Origin: JAQVEM01 sp964601205
GTDB taxonomy: Bacteria > Actinomycetota > Humimicrobiia > Humimicrobiales > Humimicrobiaceae
DNA: 64,000 bases
Assembly (NCBI GenBank): GCA_964601205.1
Contig: CAZRML010000036.1
Location: 101,309-165,308, forward strand
Direction of reading: 5' to 3'
Shown here: one piece after another, positions 42,675 to 52,140 of the stretch
How positions within the stretch are numbered: position 1 is the stretch's first letter
Layout: every line of letters begins with the position of its first letter
Program-made: the position numbers and the translations under genes
The notes under the pieces: generated by a model
Seen by the model: the letters and a program-made list of their open reading frames with translations, nothing else
Database searches by the model: none
What the model was told of the DNA's origin: nothing

Positions 42675-43604
42675 ATGTCAGTATCTCAAATAATAAATGT
42701 AAGTGGATTAAAAAAGAGTTATGGAAACGTTAAAGCAGTCAGAGGCATAGATTTCCATGTAAATGAAGGCCAGCTATTTGCATTTCTTGGTCCAAATGGT
42801 GCAGGAAAAACCACCACCATAGATATTCTCTGCACTCTTCTTAAACCTGAGAGTGGCTCTGTTACGGTAAACGGTTACAGTCTCGGCTCACAGGATGAAA
42901 AAATCAGAAAACATATCGGGATAGTTTTCCAGGATAGCATTCTGGACAGGCTCCTTACCGTGAAAGAAAACCTATATACCCGCGGTAGTTTTTAGGGTAT
43001 ACAGAAAAGGGAGCTCGGGGATGCTGTAGATAAAGCAGTAAAAACTGCCGGAGTTGAGAGTTTCCTTGACCGCCCCTATGGAAAACTCTCGGGCGGCCAG
43101 AGGCGCAGGGCTGATATAGCAAGGGCACTTATAAATACTCCCAAAATTCTTTTTCTGGATGAGCCAACCACCGGTCTCGACCCTCAGACCAGAAAAAGCG
43201 TCTGGAACACCATCCGTAATCTACAAAAAGAAACCGGCATGACCGTATTTCTTACTACCCACTATATGGAAGAGGCTGCCGGTGCTGATTATGTAGCCAT
43301 AATTGATAATGGTATTATTTCCGCCAGCGGTACACCTTCAATGCTCCGGACAAAGCACAGCAGAGATACTCTTAAATTTATTACTCCGGACATCGATAAG
43401 CTTAAAGATTTTTTATCCAGACAGGGTGTGGAATTTTCTATATCCGGCGGTTCAGTAATTGTAAGGATTCCAAAAACCATCGACGCAATCCCGCTTATAA
43501 ATAAGGCTCAAAAACTCATATCGGGATTTGAAGTCATAAGCGGCAGTATGGATGACGCCTTTGTGAACATCACCGGCCACACCATAAGAGAGGATGGGAA
43601 CTAA
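42675..43604 (+). pseudogene. ABC transporter ATPase with one in-frame TAG
   Basis: A 309-codon frame (DrrA-like) interrupted only by TAG at 42993-42995, codon 107. Before it: Walker A GPNGAGKTTTIDIL near residue 36 and IGIVFQDSIL (Q-loop). After it in the same frame: GKLSGGQRRRADIARAL signature, Walker B ILFLDEPTTGLDPQ and LTTHYMEEA switch region, with a normal C-terminus. Relatives have SFYG where this has SF-TAG-G, so a Tyr codon (TAT/TAC) to TAG change explains it. The permease behind it is intact. Nonsense mutation, sequence error or readthrough are all possible. Confidence 0.85.
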
Positions 43605-44483
43605 ATGAGCAGTATGACCAGTCTTATAAAGAGAAACCTAAAAATCTTTCTACGTGACAGGGCAGCCGTATTTTTTTCTTTTCTTGCCATATTCATTATA
43701 ATCGGACTTTACGTATTGTTCCTGGGCGATAATATTGCCAGCAGTTTTAAAGAAATGCTGGGAGATAATTCCCGCTTCATTGCAGACAGCTGGGTTATGG
43801 CAGGCATCCTTTCGGTCACCTCGATAACCACAACCCTGGGCGCATTTGGAATCATGGTAGAGGATAGGTCAAATAAAATCCTAAAAGACTTCCTTTCCGC
43901 CCCCATAAAACGCTCACAGATTTCTACCGAGTACATAATTAGCTCTTTTTTAATCGGCATTATAATGAGCCTCATATCGCTTGTTGTGGCCGAAATTTAT
44001 ATAGTTGCAAACGGCGGCGAATTTCTGGGGCTCCTTTCGCTTATAAAATTGCTGGGGGTAATGCTACTGTCAGTATTTGCCGGCTCGTCAATGGTATTTT
44101 TTATGGTTACTTTTTTCAAGAGCTCAAACGCTTTCTCTTCAGTAAGCACAGTTATAGGAACATTAATTGGATTTCTAACCGGAATATATATACCCATTGG
44201 CAATCTCCCCTCTTCTGTTCAAACAGCAATAAAAATTTTTCCTATAAGCCATGCCGCGGTACTATTCAGACAGATTATGATGGAAGAACCAATGTCCGAA
44301 TCTTTTGCAAATGCTCCGGCAGAGGTTTCTGAATCATTTGAACAGTTTATGGGAGTTACTTTTTACTTCGGTAACCATGAACTCTCACCGCTCATTAATA
44401 TAACCGTTCTTGCCGCAACTGGCGCAGTATTCCTTTTATTGGGAATAATAAATATGTCGGTAAAGAAAAAAAGTTTGATTTAA
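43605..44483 (+). CDS. ABC-2 type transporter permease
   Basis: A 292-residue membrane protein with six spans (AVFFSFLAIFIIIGLYVLFL near 20, VMAGILSVTSITTTLGAFGI near 64, FLIGIIMSLISLVVAEIYIV near 115, SVFAGSSMVFFMVTF, VIGTLIGFLTGIYIPIGNLP and a last span near 270). TLIGFLTGIYIPIGNLPSSV is the conserved ABC-2 segment. It begins immediately after the ATPase stop. With the TAG in the ATPase, the pair may be inactive unless the stop is bypassed. Likely an exporter of a drug-like or envelope molecule. Confidence 0.9.
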   Translation: MSSMTSLIKRNLKIFLRDRAAVFFSFLAIFIIIGLYVLFLGDNIASSFKEMLGDNSRFIADSWVMAGILSVTSITTTLGAFGIMVEDRSNKILKDFLSAPIKRSQISTEYIISSFLIGIIMSLISLVVAEIYIVANGGEFLGLLSLIKLLGVMLLSVFAGSSMVFFMVTFFKSSNAFSSVSTVIGTLIGFLTGIYIPIGNLPSSVQTAIKIFPISHAAVLFRQIMMEEPMSESFANAPAEVSESFEQFMGVTFYFGNHELSPLINITVLAATGAVFLLLGIINMSVKKKSLI

Positions 44484-44542
44484 GAATCATTTTTACAGCT
44501 TTTTTTCGTTGCTTCAGGAATTAACCTTAATTTTCATCAAGT

Positions 44543-46045
44543 CTATTGCTGCAATCCAACCTCTTTTGACAGAGCCCCGAGAATATGAACCATCCCCAGG
44601 GTATCCATCCTGCAGTACTCAATAAGCGATTTTCTGATTCTTTCCACTTCCTCTGCCCCGGGAGGCTCCTTTAAATTATAAAAGTTCCCATAGATATTAA
44701 GAAAATAGGCACTTGCAGCCAGCCCATTAGATATTTCCATTCCTTCATAACTCAAATTAGTAATAGCCGGGAGTACGCTTTTAACCGAAGCACTTCCTTT
44801 TTGAGAAGAGTTATAATAATAGAAATTCCCAAAAGGTTTATAAAGGTCAACTACCCTCGGAAGTACTTGGTCCACCCACTCACTGTAACCGGGAAACTCC
44901 GAAGCAAGTTCTCTGAGAACACCTTTTTCAAACTGCTCATAATAAACAATTACGCTCCCGTCATCTCCCAGATCCTCTTTTAACCCTGAAAGTAACTCTC
45001 TTCTCGGGTCTTCAAGTCCACCTGCCAGAAACTCCCGGTGCTCCGGTTTTTCATTCATAGAATGAAGGACATGTATGGAGTATTGAAATGGCATTTTCTG
45101 GTAGGGCTTTGCCCCGTTAAATAATGGAATAGCAGTAGAAAAAGTCTCAAAGTCAAGAAAATACAGTGGGAATTTTAAACTACGTATAAATTTTGAAATT
45201 TCCTTTTTGTTGATTGACGGCTTTTTTGTTTTTTCGCATTCGCGCTGTATCTGCTGTTTCAAACTCAAATTGTACCTGTCAGGGATATCTTTTATGGAAA
45301 GAATACCTTCACTGTATAATTGCGTTGACCTGGTCTTGTCGCCATAAAGATTAAAAACGTGATTATCGGGTAAACCCTCCCAGCACTTCTGCTTGAGTGG
45401 GCATGTATAGGGTTCATAGCACTGCTTTCCAATTGCAACCTCCGGGGGGTCGCTTTTTTCCACAATTCCAAGCATCTCGCTAATTCTATATTCTATGTCT
45501 TCCAGCCTATCCTCAACTTCTTCTGTTATATCAATCTTACTAAACAGGCCTTCCGGGGCAATATCCCCGTTCTTTATATAATTATTATTAATATGAGCTA
45601 TAAAACACTTTCTTATATGGATCCCTGCTTTTATAAAACAATATTTCTGAAAAGATACATCATCTATATATTCTTCTTTAAGCTGGGTTGAACTCTTGAC
45701 TTCAATAATATCCCACCTGTCTGTATTTACCGGTACCAGGATATCTGCCCTGCTATAAACAGGACCATGGCTGCAACCTGCCTCAAAAACCGGCTTTCTC
45801 CAAGACAGAACCTCCCGGGTTTTTATTATTTGCTCTTTTAAATTTCTTATATTCCCGAGGTCAAGCCCGGCGGGGTAAAGTTTTTTTGCGTACTCACCCA
45901 CTCTTATTCCCTGATTAAAAATGAACCGGGTTACAAAATCCGGTTCCGGAATTTCTTTTCTTGCATTGACAAGATACCATAAATACTTCGGGCACTTGAG
46001 TCCTGCAAGATACCTTGATTTTGATAAAATAATTTCTCCAGCCAT
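44543..46045 (-). CDS. DUF2779 protein: Cas4-like nuclease domain plus RNase H-like domain
   Basis: A 500-residue protein. The first half looks like a Cas4/RecB-type PD-(D/E)XK nuclease: SKSRYLAGLKCPKYLWYLVN with Cys18, SRADILVPVNTDRWDIIEVKSS near 118 (the D and ExK active-site pattern) and a Cys cluster CYEPYTCPLKQKC near 210, as in the Fe-S site of Cas4. The second half has LYFLDFETFSTAIPLF near 295 and later acidic segments of a DnaQ-like exonuclease fold, the DUF2779 domain. No CRISPR is present here. It precedes nothing on its operon but follows the HD gene by 13 bp. Confidence 0.8.
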   Translation of the reverse strand: MAGEIILSKSRYLAGLKCPKYLWYLVNARKEIPEPDFVTRFIFNQGIRVGEYAKKLYPAGLDLGNIRNLKEQIIKTREVLSWRKPVFEAGCSHGPVYSRADILVPVNTDRWDIIEVKSSTQLKEEYIDDVSFQKYCFIKAGIHIRKCFIAHINNNYIKNGDIAPEGLFSKIDITEEVEDRLEDIEYRISEMLGIVEKSDPPEVAIGKQCYEPYTCPLKQKCWEGLPDNHVFNLYGDKTRSTQLYSEGILSIKDIPDRYNLSLKQQIQRECEKTKKPSINKKEISKFIRSLKFPLYFLDFETFSTAIPLFNGAKPYQKMPFQYSIHVLHSMNEKPEHREFLAGGLEDPRRELLSGLKEDLGDDGSVIVYYEQFEKGVLRELASEFPGYSEWVDQVLPRVVDLYKPFGNFYYYNSSQKGSASVKSVLPAITNLSYEGMEISNGLAASAYFLNIYGNFYNLKEPPGAEEVERIRKSLIEYCRMDTLGMVHILGALSKEVGLQQ

Positions 46046-46058
46046 ACAATCAATCTAA

Positions 46059-47180
46059 CTAGGTAAAATCAGCATATATCTTCCCAAAATTTATTCCCTC
46101 AATTACTTTTGACTTATACTTCTTCTTTAATTTCTTTTTGGCATAAATTAAATTCTCATTCTTTATACCATTTTTTAAAGCAAGATAGGCTTCTATAAAA
46201 GCGGCCAGGTCGTCCGCACCCTTCACCAGCGTGCCATTTCTGCCGTCTATATCTGAAAATTCATTTTCGGTAAACATTCTTATATCCTTATGCCATATTT
46301 TAGGAAGAAGCTTGTATATTTTCTTTTCCATTTCCTCTGCCTCATAATGCTTTATTAACTCGTCAAGCCCTTTAATTGATTTTTTTACAGGATTAATTAT
46401 ATCCCGGGTTAAAACTTCCGGGAGGTCGTGAAAGAGCCCTGTAAAATAATTGTTTATACAATTTTCTTCTTCCAATTTTGCTTCATAGGAAAATATTAAC
46501 GACAGGATAGCAACTATCAACATATGCCCCAGCACAGAAGTTTTTGGTATTCGGTAAAGATGACTCCACCTCTGCTGAAAACGCAGCTGCCCGCATATAT
46601 CAGCAAATTCAACCAGTTTTTTTTCACCGGTAAAAGTTTTCATGCATTTTAAATCACTATATTTCTTTCTCTCCCTTAAATTGCTTTCAGCAATCTCCTC
46701 AACCAGATAAACCCTGGGGTTGGCCGATTTTATAATATCAAATTCCCACTCTGTAACATAAAAATGTGCTCCACTCACAATCCTTTTTTCAAAGGTCTCT
46801 TCCTCCCTGGTAAGATATTTTTTGAAACGGGAATTAAAATCTCTGCCTATTTCTTCTGTAAAAGGACTTATTCTCTCAAAAACCCACCGATTCAACTCTC
46901 TGTACCTTTCCCTGTCCTCCCTTATCCTGTCAACCAGGGGAGGCTTGAGATCCGTTAGTGTAATTCTCTTAAACATTTCAAAAAGACCGATTTCTATAAT
47001 TTCAATCCAGTTAACATTTCTATTTTCCATGCTCTCCGCGCACTTCCCCATGATATAGGCAACGATCATTTTCTGGGCCTGTTTATCAAGCTCTATAAGT
47101 TCAATAGTACGAATCTGGTCGTTCCACCTCTGCATGCTGGCAGATTCGTATATTTTTAATAAAAGTGGTTTCTTTATCAT
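46059..47180 (-). CDS. HD-domain hydrolase, YfbR-like
   Basis: A 373-residue protein whose C-terminal half carries an HD phosphohydrolase domain: TSVLGHMLIVAILSLIFSYE near 217 gives the first His, YFTGLFHDLPEVLTRDIINP near 247 gives the HD pair and a downstream Asp is in KGADDLAAFIEAY near 333. The pattern LFHDLPE resembles 5'-nucleotidases such as YfbR. The N-terminal 190 residues are a helical region I do not recognise. It is just upstream of the DUF2779 nuclease gene, which could be a functional pair. Confidence 0.8.
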   Translation of the reverse strand: MIKKPLLLKIYESASMQRWNDQIRTIELIELDKQAQKMIVAYIMGKCAESMENRNVNWIEIIEIGLFEMFKRITLTDLKPPLVDRIREDRERYRELNRWVFERISPFTEEIGRDFNSRFKKYLTREEETFEKRIVSGAHFYVTEWEFDIIKSANPRVYLVEEIAESNLRERKKYSDLKCMKTFTGEKKLVEFADICGQLRFQQRWSHLYRIPKTSVLGHMLIVAILSLIFSYEAKLEEENCINNYFTGLFHDLPEVLTRDIINPVKKSIKGLDELIKHYEAEEMEKKIYKLLPKIWHKDIRMFTENEFSDIDGRNGTLVKGADDLAAFIEAYLALKNGIKNENLIYAKKKLKKKYKSKVIEGINFGKIYADFT

Positions 47181-47433
47181 AAAAATCCCGGTATCCCTTT
47201 TTCATTATAAAATTAAACTACCATCGTACCCGGCTCAATTGCCACAGAGCGCGCTGTTCTAATATCATAAATTAGTGTATATCATAGATATCAATTCTTC
47301 AAACAAAAGTTAATCTTTTACCAGAACCCTGCATAAAATATCCCCTGGCATTCACCTGCTAAATTTTTTTCGGGCCTTTTTCAAACACAGGTTTCAAACT
47401 GTAAAAATTTATTATAATTATAGCCTTTTACTG

Positions 47434-47439
47434 TATAAT
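47434..47439 (+). promoter_or_regulatory. -10 box for the DUF2007 gene
   Basis: TATAAT preceded by CTG lies 36 bp before the ATG at 47476. No ribosome site precedes the ATG. The 47181-47433 spacer shows nothing else beyond a TATAAT on the minus strand near 47205-47210 that could serve the HD gene. Confidence 0.45.
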
Positions 47440-47475
47440 ATATGAAGAAAATTAAAAAAGTTTAAAAAATAAAAA

Positions 47476-47703
47476 ATGGATGAACTGGTCACAGTCAAAA
47501 CTTTTGCCTCGAGAATAGAAGCGGAGATTGCCAGAAGCTATCTTGAAAGCTACGGTATTAAAACCGAGATATCATCGGATGATGCCGGTCAGAGCTATCC
47601 CTCGCTTCAGAGTGTAAGAGGAGTAAAGCTTCTGACTTCCAGAAAGAACATTAAAAAAGCCAAAAATTTACTTAACAAAAAACTCCCGGATGATAAAATC
47701 TAA
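47476..47703 (+). CDS. DUF2007-type small protein
   Basis: A 75-residue protein with VTVKTFASRIEAEIARSYLE near the start and a closing GVKLLTSRKNIKKAKNLLN. This is the DUF2007/putative signal-transducing pattern of a short ferredoxin-like alpha-beta fold that in some proteins is fused to zinc ribbons. Here it stands alone, with its own promoter and no neighbours on its strand. The molecular role is unknown. Confidence 0.75.
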   Translation: MDELVTVKTFASRIEAEIARSYLESYGIKTEISSDDAGQSYPSLQSVRGVKLLTSRKNIKKAKNLLNKKLPDDKI

Positions 47704-47794
47704 AAAATTCCGGTAACGAACTTAAAGAAGTCTTCACGAATCCTGAAAAACATACCGGGCACCATGGCTGGGTATATATGAAAAAAGAAATCTC

Positions 47795-48637
47795 TTAATC
47801 TTCTTTATATTTACCCGAAATAAAATTTCTTATGCCTTCAATAAAAACCTGCTCTGATTTTATATAACTATTGTTATGACCTCCCGAAATCTTTAAAAGC
47901 TTTTTGGGCTCATTTGCATGCTCGTACAGTGTTGCAGCATGTGAAAATGGTATATAGTCATCTTCGCTGCTGTGTATTATTAATACCGGGCACATTACAT
48001 CTCTTATATATTCTATTGTAGGGTAATCGTATTTTAGAAATTTTCTTACAGGTAGATAAGGATACATTTCCGACGCAATATCCTTTAGTGAAGTAAAGGT
48101 TGAATCAAGTATAAGCACTCCTTTTTTTACTTCCCCCGCCAGCCGGGCCGCAACAGAACCCCCCAGGGACCTGCCGTATATTATTATATCTTCAGGATTT
48201 ATCTTTCTTGACTGCATTAGATACTCCCATGCCGCTCTGGCATCAAGGTATGTTCCCTCCTCGGATGGTTTTCCCTCACTCTTCCCATATCCCCTATAAT
48301 CAATTATAAATAACGATAGCCCTAATTTACGATAAAGATATTTTATAAAAGCAAGCCTGGTTGAAATATTGCCGCCATTGCCGTGAAAAAGCAACACTAC
48401 CTCTTTACGTGCTTTACAGGGGATAAACCAGCCTGAGAGATTTACCCCGTCAGGAGACCTGAATATAATTTCTTCAAAATACACCTTTATGTCAAAAGGA
48501 GTAGCCAGAATTTCCTTTTCCGGACAATAAACATAATGAGACTGCATAAAAAAATTATATAGCGCTGAAACAACATAAATAATTACCATCACCGCTATAA
48601 TTAGCCCGAGTCCGCTTATTATTCTAAGATACAACAT
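47795..48637 (-). CDS. Membrane-anchored alpha/beta hydrolase
   Basis: A 280-residue protein with an N-terminal span (ISGLGLIIAVMVIIYVVSAL) and an alpha/beta-hydrolase fold: oxyanion motif VLLFHGNGGNISTR near 81, DYRGYGKSEGKPSEEG near 113, nucleophile Ser in IIYGRSLGGSVAARL near 150, Asp in HSSEDDYIPFSH near 224 and the catalytic His in ISGGHNNSYI near 255. It resembles ABHD/BEM46-type serine hydrolases. It follows the transglutaminase gene by 8 bp on the same strand. The substrate is not apparent. Confidence 0.9.
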   Translation of the reverse strand: MLYLRIISGLGLIIAVMVIIYVVSALYNFFMQSHYVYCPEKEILATPFDIKVYFEEIIFRSPDGVNLSGWFIPCKARKEVVLLFHGNGGNISTRLAFIKYLYRKLGLSLFIIDYRGYGKSEGKPSEEGTYLDARAAWEYLMQSRKINPEDIIIYGRSLGGSVAARLAGEVKKGVLILDSTFTSLKDIASEMYPYLPVRKFLKYDYPTIEYIRDVMCPVLIIHSSEDDYIPFSHAATLYEHANEPKKLLKISGGHNNSYIKSEQVFIEGIRNFISGKYKED

Positions 48638-48645
48638 TTCTATTC

Positions 48646-50451
48646 TTAATATTTTTGATTAAAATTATTTATCATATTAGCATAATAATCAAATAATTCC
48701 GTCAGAAGCCCAATAAATAAGGTGTGCCCATTCATGCTGCATTCATAATTGTCGCTTTTCATGCATTTTATCTGCTCTTCTTTGCGCTGGATAATCCTGT
48801 ATGACATTTCTACAAGTTCATTCCTGTCCGAAGCATAGCTTTCCGGATAACTGATTTCTTCCAGTTCTTTTGATATTTCTTTAAGTCTGGCTAAAAAAGT
48901 TTCTTCTACTGCAATTTCTCCGGGGTCATTAAATATCCACTCTTCAGAGTGTGTCAGGTTAACATGATTTATAGCAGCATTATACTCCGAAAGAGTGTTC
49001 CCCACACTCTCCAGAAACCTGTCTTCAGTTATTATAACTGTATCCTGTATATCCAGACCACTGACTTTATATGTAGTTCCTTTCAGAATATCCGGTTCAA
49101 CCTTTCCTTCCCATGAGTAATAAAATCCACCGGGATAGTAACTTACCCCGTCTATCAAAAGACTCCTGTAAAAAACTCCGGACCCTTTATATGTTTCCAG
49201 ATTAAGATAATAGTTATAAGACATAAATCCACTTTCAGTTGTTATGTCCACCGGAACCCATCCATACCCCGGAAGCTTTATTTCTACCCAGGCATGGCCA
49301 TACTCAAGACTGCCTTTCCCATCTTCCAGTATACTGAATGCCGGAATGCCCTGCACAAACTTGGCAGGAATCCCTGCTTCCCTGCACAGTGCTATGAAAA
49401 GAATTGCATAATCAGTACAGACCCCTTTCCCTGAATTTATTATATCCGAAGCATATCTATAGCTTTTCACCTTCTCTTCCAATTTTTCTTCATCGTACAC
49501 CATCCTGTTTGCTACATAATCATACAATCTTTCCGCTATCAGCATCGGCTCTGTCTCCTCGCCAACAACCGTTTTTACCGTAGATTTAATCTGCCGCGAA
49601 TCACTGTCTATATAATACTCCGCCCCGGTATAAAGAGTTAAATCTTTATCCCCGGGATTATATGATACATTTAACCCGTTTCCGGTCCGCAGGTACTCGT
49701 ATTCGCACAGAACTGCATCACAATTTATATATGCATTCGCTGATTCTCCCGGTGGCAGGTCGCCCAGGTTAAACTTTGCAATAATATTATAATCATCGCT
49801 ATAAACCTCATCCATCTCACCATAATTGGATTTACAGCTATTTATAACCTGGAATGGTCTATATGTCTGTGGAACCTGAACCATGCATACCACATCTTCT
49901 ATCCCGAGGGGGCTATTATTGATTATGAAATACTCTATCCCCACTGTTACCTCATATGACCCGGTAACTAAAATACTCTGATTAATTTCGACCAGATATA
50001 TCTTTCTTGATATTTCAACAGAATCCTTTCCATAATCAACTGTCAGGGTTATTATGTATTCCCCGGTATCGTCAAAAACATAAGAAACTTTCTCCCCGTA
50101 AATTACCTCTTTGTCTCCTATCTGCCACATGTATTTTAAGTCATCACCACCGGTATCCGGAGGGTCTCCGGCAGAAAAATAAACAGGGCTCCCCACTTTA
50201 AAATAGCCATCGCCTGAACCGTGCTGGAATATATCAATAACAGTTACCGGCAGGATATTTTCCGGTAACTTATTACCAGTGGATTCAATGTTCTTGAGTT
50301 CTTCACCCCCAACAATTGTCTGTCCATTATCGGAATTAGTTTTACTTCCGTCTAAATTTTCTAACTCCAGCATGCATCCATTATTAATCGCGATTAAAAA
50401 TAAAAACATAAAAAGGGTTACTGTCCACTGTATTGCTTTTGTTTTTTTCAT
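48646..50451 (-). CDS. Lipoprotein with PKD-like and transglutaminase-like domains
   Basis: A 601-residue exported protein with a lipoprotein signal (FLIAINNGC, Cys26). A PKD-like repeat follows near 85-155 (SPVYFSAGDPPDTGGDDLKY, DDTGEYIITLTVDYG), then a transglutaminase-like core near 330-410: GKGVCTDYAILFIALCREAG (catalytic Cys), YGHAWVEIKLPGYGWVPVDIT (His and Asp). The C-terminal 130 residues are helical. The triad suggests a cysteine protease or cross-linking activity on cell-surface protein. The AT-rich spacer upstream contains the terminator of the permease gene. Confidence 0.9.
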   Translation of the reverse strand: MKKTKAIQWTVTLFMFLFLIAINNGCMLELENLDGSKTNSDNGQTIVGGEELKNIESTGNKLPENILPVTVIDIFQHGSGDGYFKVGSPVYFSAGDPPDTGGDDLKYMWQIGDKEVIYGEKVSYVFDDTGEYIITLTVDYGKDSVEISRKIYLVEINQSILVTGSYEVTVGIEYFIINNSPLGIEDVVCMVQVPQTYRPFQVINSCKSNYGEMDEVYSDDYNIIAKFNLGDLPPGESANAYINCDAVLCEYEYLRTGNGLNVSYNPGDKDLTLYTGAEYYIDSDSRQIKSTVKTVVGEETEPMLIAERLYDYVANRMVYDEEKLEEKVKSYRYASDIINSGKGVCTDYAILFIALCREAGIPAKFVQGIPAFSILEDGKGSLEYGHAWVEIKLPGYGWVPVDITTESGFMSYNYYLNLETYKGSGVFYRSLLIDGVSYYPGGFYYSWEGKVEPDILKGTTYKVSGLDIQDTVIITEDRFLESVGNTLSEYNAAINHVNLTHSEEWIFNDPGEIAVEETFLARLKEISKELEEISYPESYASDRNELVEMSYRIIQRKEEQIKCMKSDNYECSMNGHTLFIGLLTELFDYYANMINNFNQKY

Positions 50452-50556
50452 TTAATTTAATATTACAGATAGAGTTTTATATAAATAAAAATTTAATTTT
50501 TTTATTTTATAACTTCAATTAAACGCTATAAAAAACTTTATATTGTGTCAAATAAC

Positions 50557-50594
50557 AATGAAACCGGCCGGTGAAATTACCGGCCAGTTTCATT
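50557..50594. terminator. Strong hairpin, terminator of the purine permease gene
   Basis: Arms 50557-50572 and 50579-50594 form a 16-bp stem (one C-A mismatch) with a 6-nt loop, GC-rich in the centre. It lies 30 bp past the stop of the minus-strand permease gene. The tail on that strand (TTGTTATTTG) is only weakly T-rich. Confidence 0.7.
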
Positions 50595-50623
50595 TAATTT
50601 CATATCCGGAATATTTTCCTGTT

Positions 50624-52000
50624 TCAACTCCCGGCAATACTGCTTGCTATTGCCTCTGCAACAAATGCAACCACAAACAGTGCACTCACTATTATCATAA
50701 GAGGATGGAGGTCTTTAAACTTTCCCCTGAATAATTTGATTAAAGTATAACTTATAAAACCAAACCCGATACCATAAGAAATACTATAGGTGAAGGGCAT
50801 TATAACTATGGTTAAGAATGCGGGTATGCCAATTTCATAATCCTTAAAATCAATCCTGCTCATAACCGTCATCATTAGGAATCCCACCACAATTAAAGCT
50901 GGAGAGGTAACGGGATATTTAATAACTCCTTCTGCTATTTCTACCCCTCCTCCGATAACTGCAATCAGAGGAGCAAAAAATATGGAAATTAGAAATAAAA
51001 ATCCAGTAACGGTGGGCATAATTCCTGTTCTCCCACCATCAGAAACTCCAGAGGCACTCTCAATATAGGTGGTTATTGAGCTTGCTCCAAATAAACCTCC
51101 TGTCACTGCTGCCAGAGAATCTACCAGGAGAACCCTTTTTAAATTGGGGAGATTACCGTTTTCATCAAGCAATCCTGCTTCTCCTCCTACTCCGATAACC
51201 GTACCCATAGTATCAAAAAAGTCAGTCATAAAAAGGGCAAATATCATTACCAGAGCGGCTATATTTAACATACCATTGCTCCACACTGCGCCAACCAGAT
51301 CTGCCCTGAAAAACGTGGCAAAACTTTCCCTGGTCGGGATACTCATTATATCCGCAGGAATGGATATAACTCTGAATATCATTCCCACAAATGCCGTACC
51401 AATAATTCCAATCAGGATTCCTCCCCTTATTCTGAAAGCCACCAGTATGACTGTGAGCACCAGTCCAAATGCTGCCAGCTGTGTATAACTGGCTGTGAAA
51501 TCACCCAGGGTAACCAGCGTTGAAGCACTCGGGTCAACAAAACCTGCCTGCTGGGCACCAATAAATGCAATAAAAAGCCCAATTCCAACACCAATGGCGT
51601 ACTTCAATCCCATTGGTATAGCCCTCATTATCATGCTGCGCAGTCCGGTCAGCACCATAATTGTAACCAGAATTCCTTCAATAACAACGATTCCCATCGC
51701 CTGCTGCCAGCTGAGCCCGAGACCGAGCACAATAGTAAATACTACAACAGCATTAATTCCCATACCTGAAGCAAGGGCAAAAGGGGTATTGGTCAAAATT
51801 CCCATTAACATACTCATCAGCCCGGCACCGATACAAGTGGCAATGACGGCAGCTTCAAAAGGAATACCTGTGGCCCCACCAGCAGAAAGAATTGCGGGAT
51901 TAACGAAGATAATGTAGGCCATGGTCATAAAGGTAGTTAACCCGGCAACAATCTCCGTTCTGATAGTGGTATTTCTTTCTTTGAGTTTAAAATAGCTCAA
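50624..52000 (-). CDS. NCS2/AzgA-type purine permease
   Basis: A 458-residue membrane protein of the hypoxanthine/guanine/adenine NCS2-like family with about 12 spans. The N-terminal RTEIVAGLTTFMTMAYIIFV, then NPAILSAGG, GAGLMSMLMGILTNTPFALA with GMGINAVVVF, and the QNG-like region DFFDTMGTVIGVGGEAGLL near 275 are the AzgA signatures. It starts at TTG 52000, 6 nt after AGGAGGTG. No purine riboswitch is seen in its leader. It imports a nucleobase by proton symport. Confidence 0.93.
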   Translation of the reverse strand: MSYFKLKERNTTIRTEIVAGLTTFMTMAYIIFVNPAILSAGGATGIPFEAAVIATCIGAGLMSMLMGILTNTPFALASGMGINAVVVFTIVLGLGLSWQQAMGIVVIEGILVTIMVLTGLRSMIMRAIPMGLKYAIGVGIGLFIAFIGAQQAGFVDPSASTLVTLGDFTASYTQLAAFGLVLTVILVAFRIRGGILIGIIGTAFVGMIFRVISIPADIMSIPTRESFATFFRADLVGAVWSNGMLNIAALVMIFALFMTDFFDTMGTVIGVGGEAGLLDENGNLPNLKRVLLVDSLAAVTGGLFGASSITTYIESASGVSDGGRTGIMPTVTGFLFLISIFFAPLIAVIGGGVEIAEGVIKYPVTSPALIVVGFLMMTVMSRIDFKDYEIGIPAFLTIVIMPFTYSISYGIGFGFISYTLIKLFRGKFKDLHPLMIIVSALFVVAFVAEAIASSIAGS

Positions 52001-52103
52001 AACACACCTCCTAACAATGTTTTTATTAACAAAATTTATTTATAATATACCGTTTGTCCCCGGAATGTAATCAACTAATTTAAACTTTTTTTAATATTAC
52101 AAA

Positions 52104-52132
52104 TTTACAAATAACTAAATAAAAGATAAAAT
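52104..52132 (+). promoter_or_regulatory. Promoter of a leaderless small gene
   Basis: TTTACA (52104-52109), exactly 17 bp, and TAAAAT (52127-52132). The ATG at 52141 is 8 bp past the -10 with no ribosome site, so the transcript should begin at or next to the start codon. Confidence 0.7.
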
Positions 52133-52140
52133 TTAAAAAT

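Noticed and set aside
42993..42995. TAG as a recoded (pyrrolysine or reassigned) codon
   Set aside because: No other gene in the window contains an in-frame TAG within conserved coding sequence and the position is normally Tyr, so mutation or sequence error is simpler.
52001..52103. Purine riboswitch before the NCS2 permease
   Set aside because: The leader is about 100 bp of AT-rich DNA without the conserved paired junction or loop sequences of the purine aptamer.
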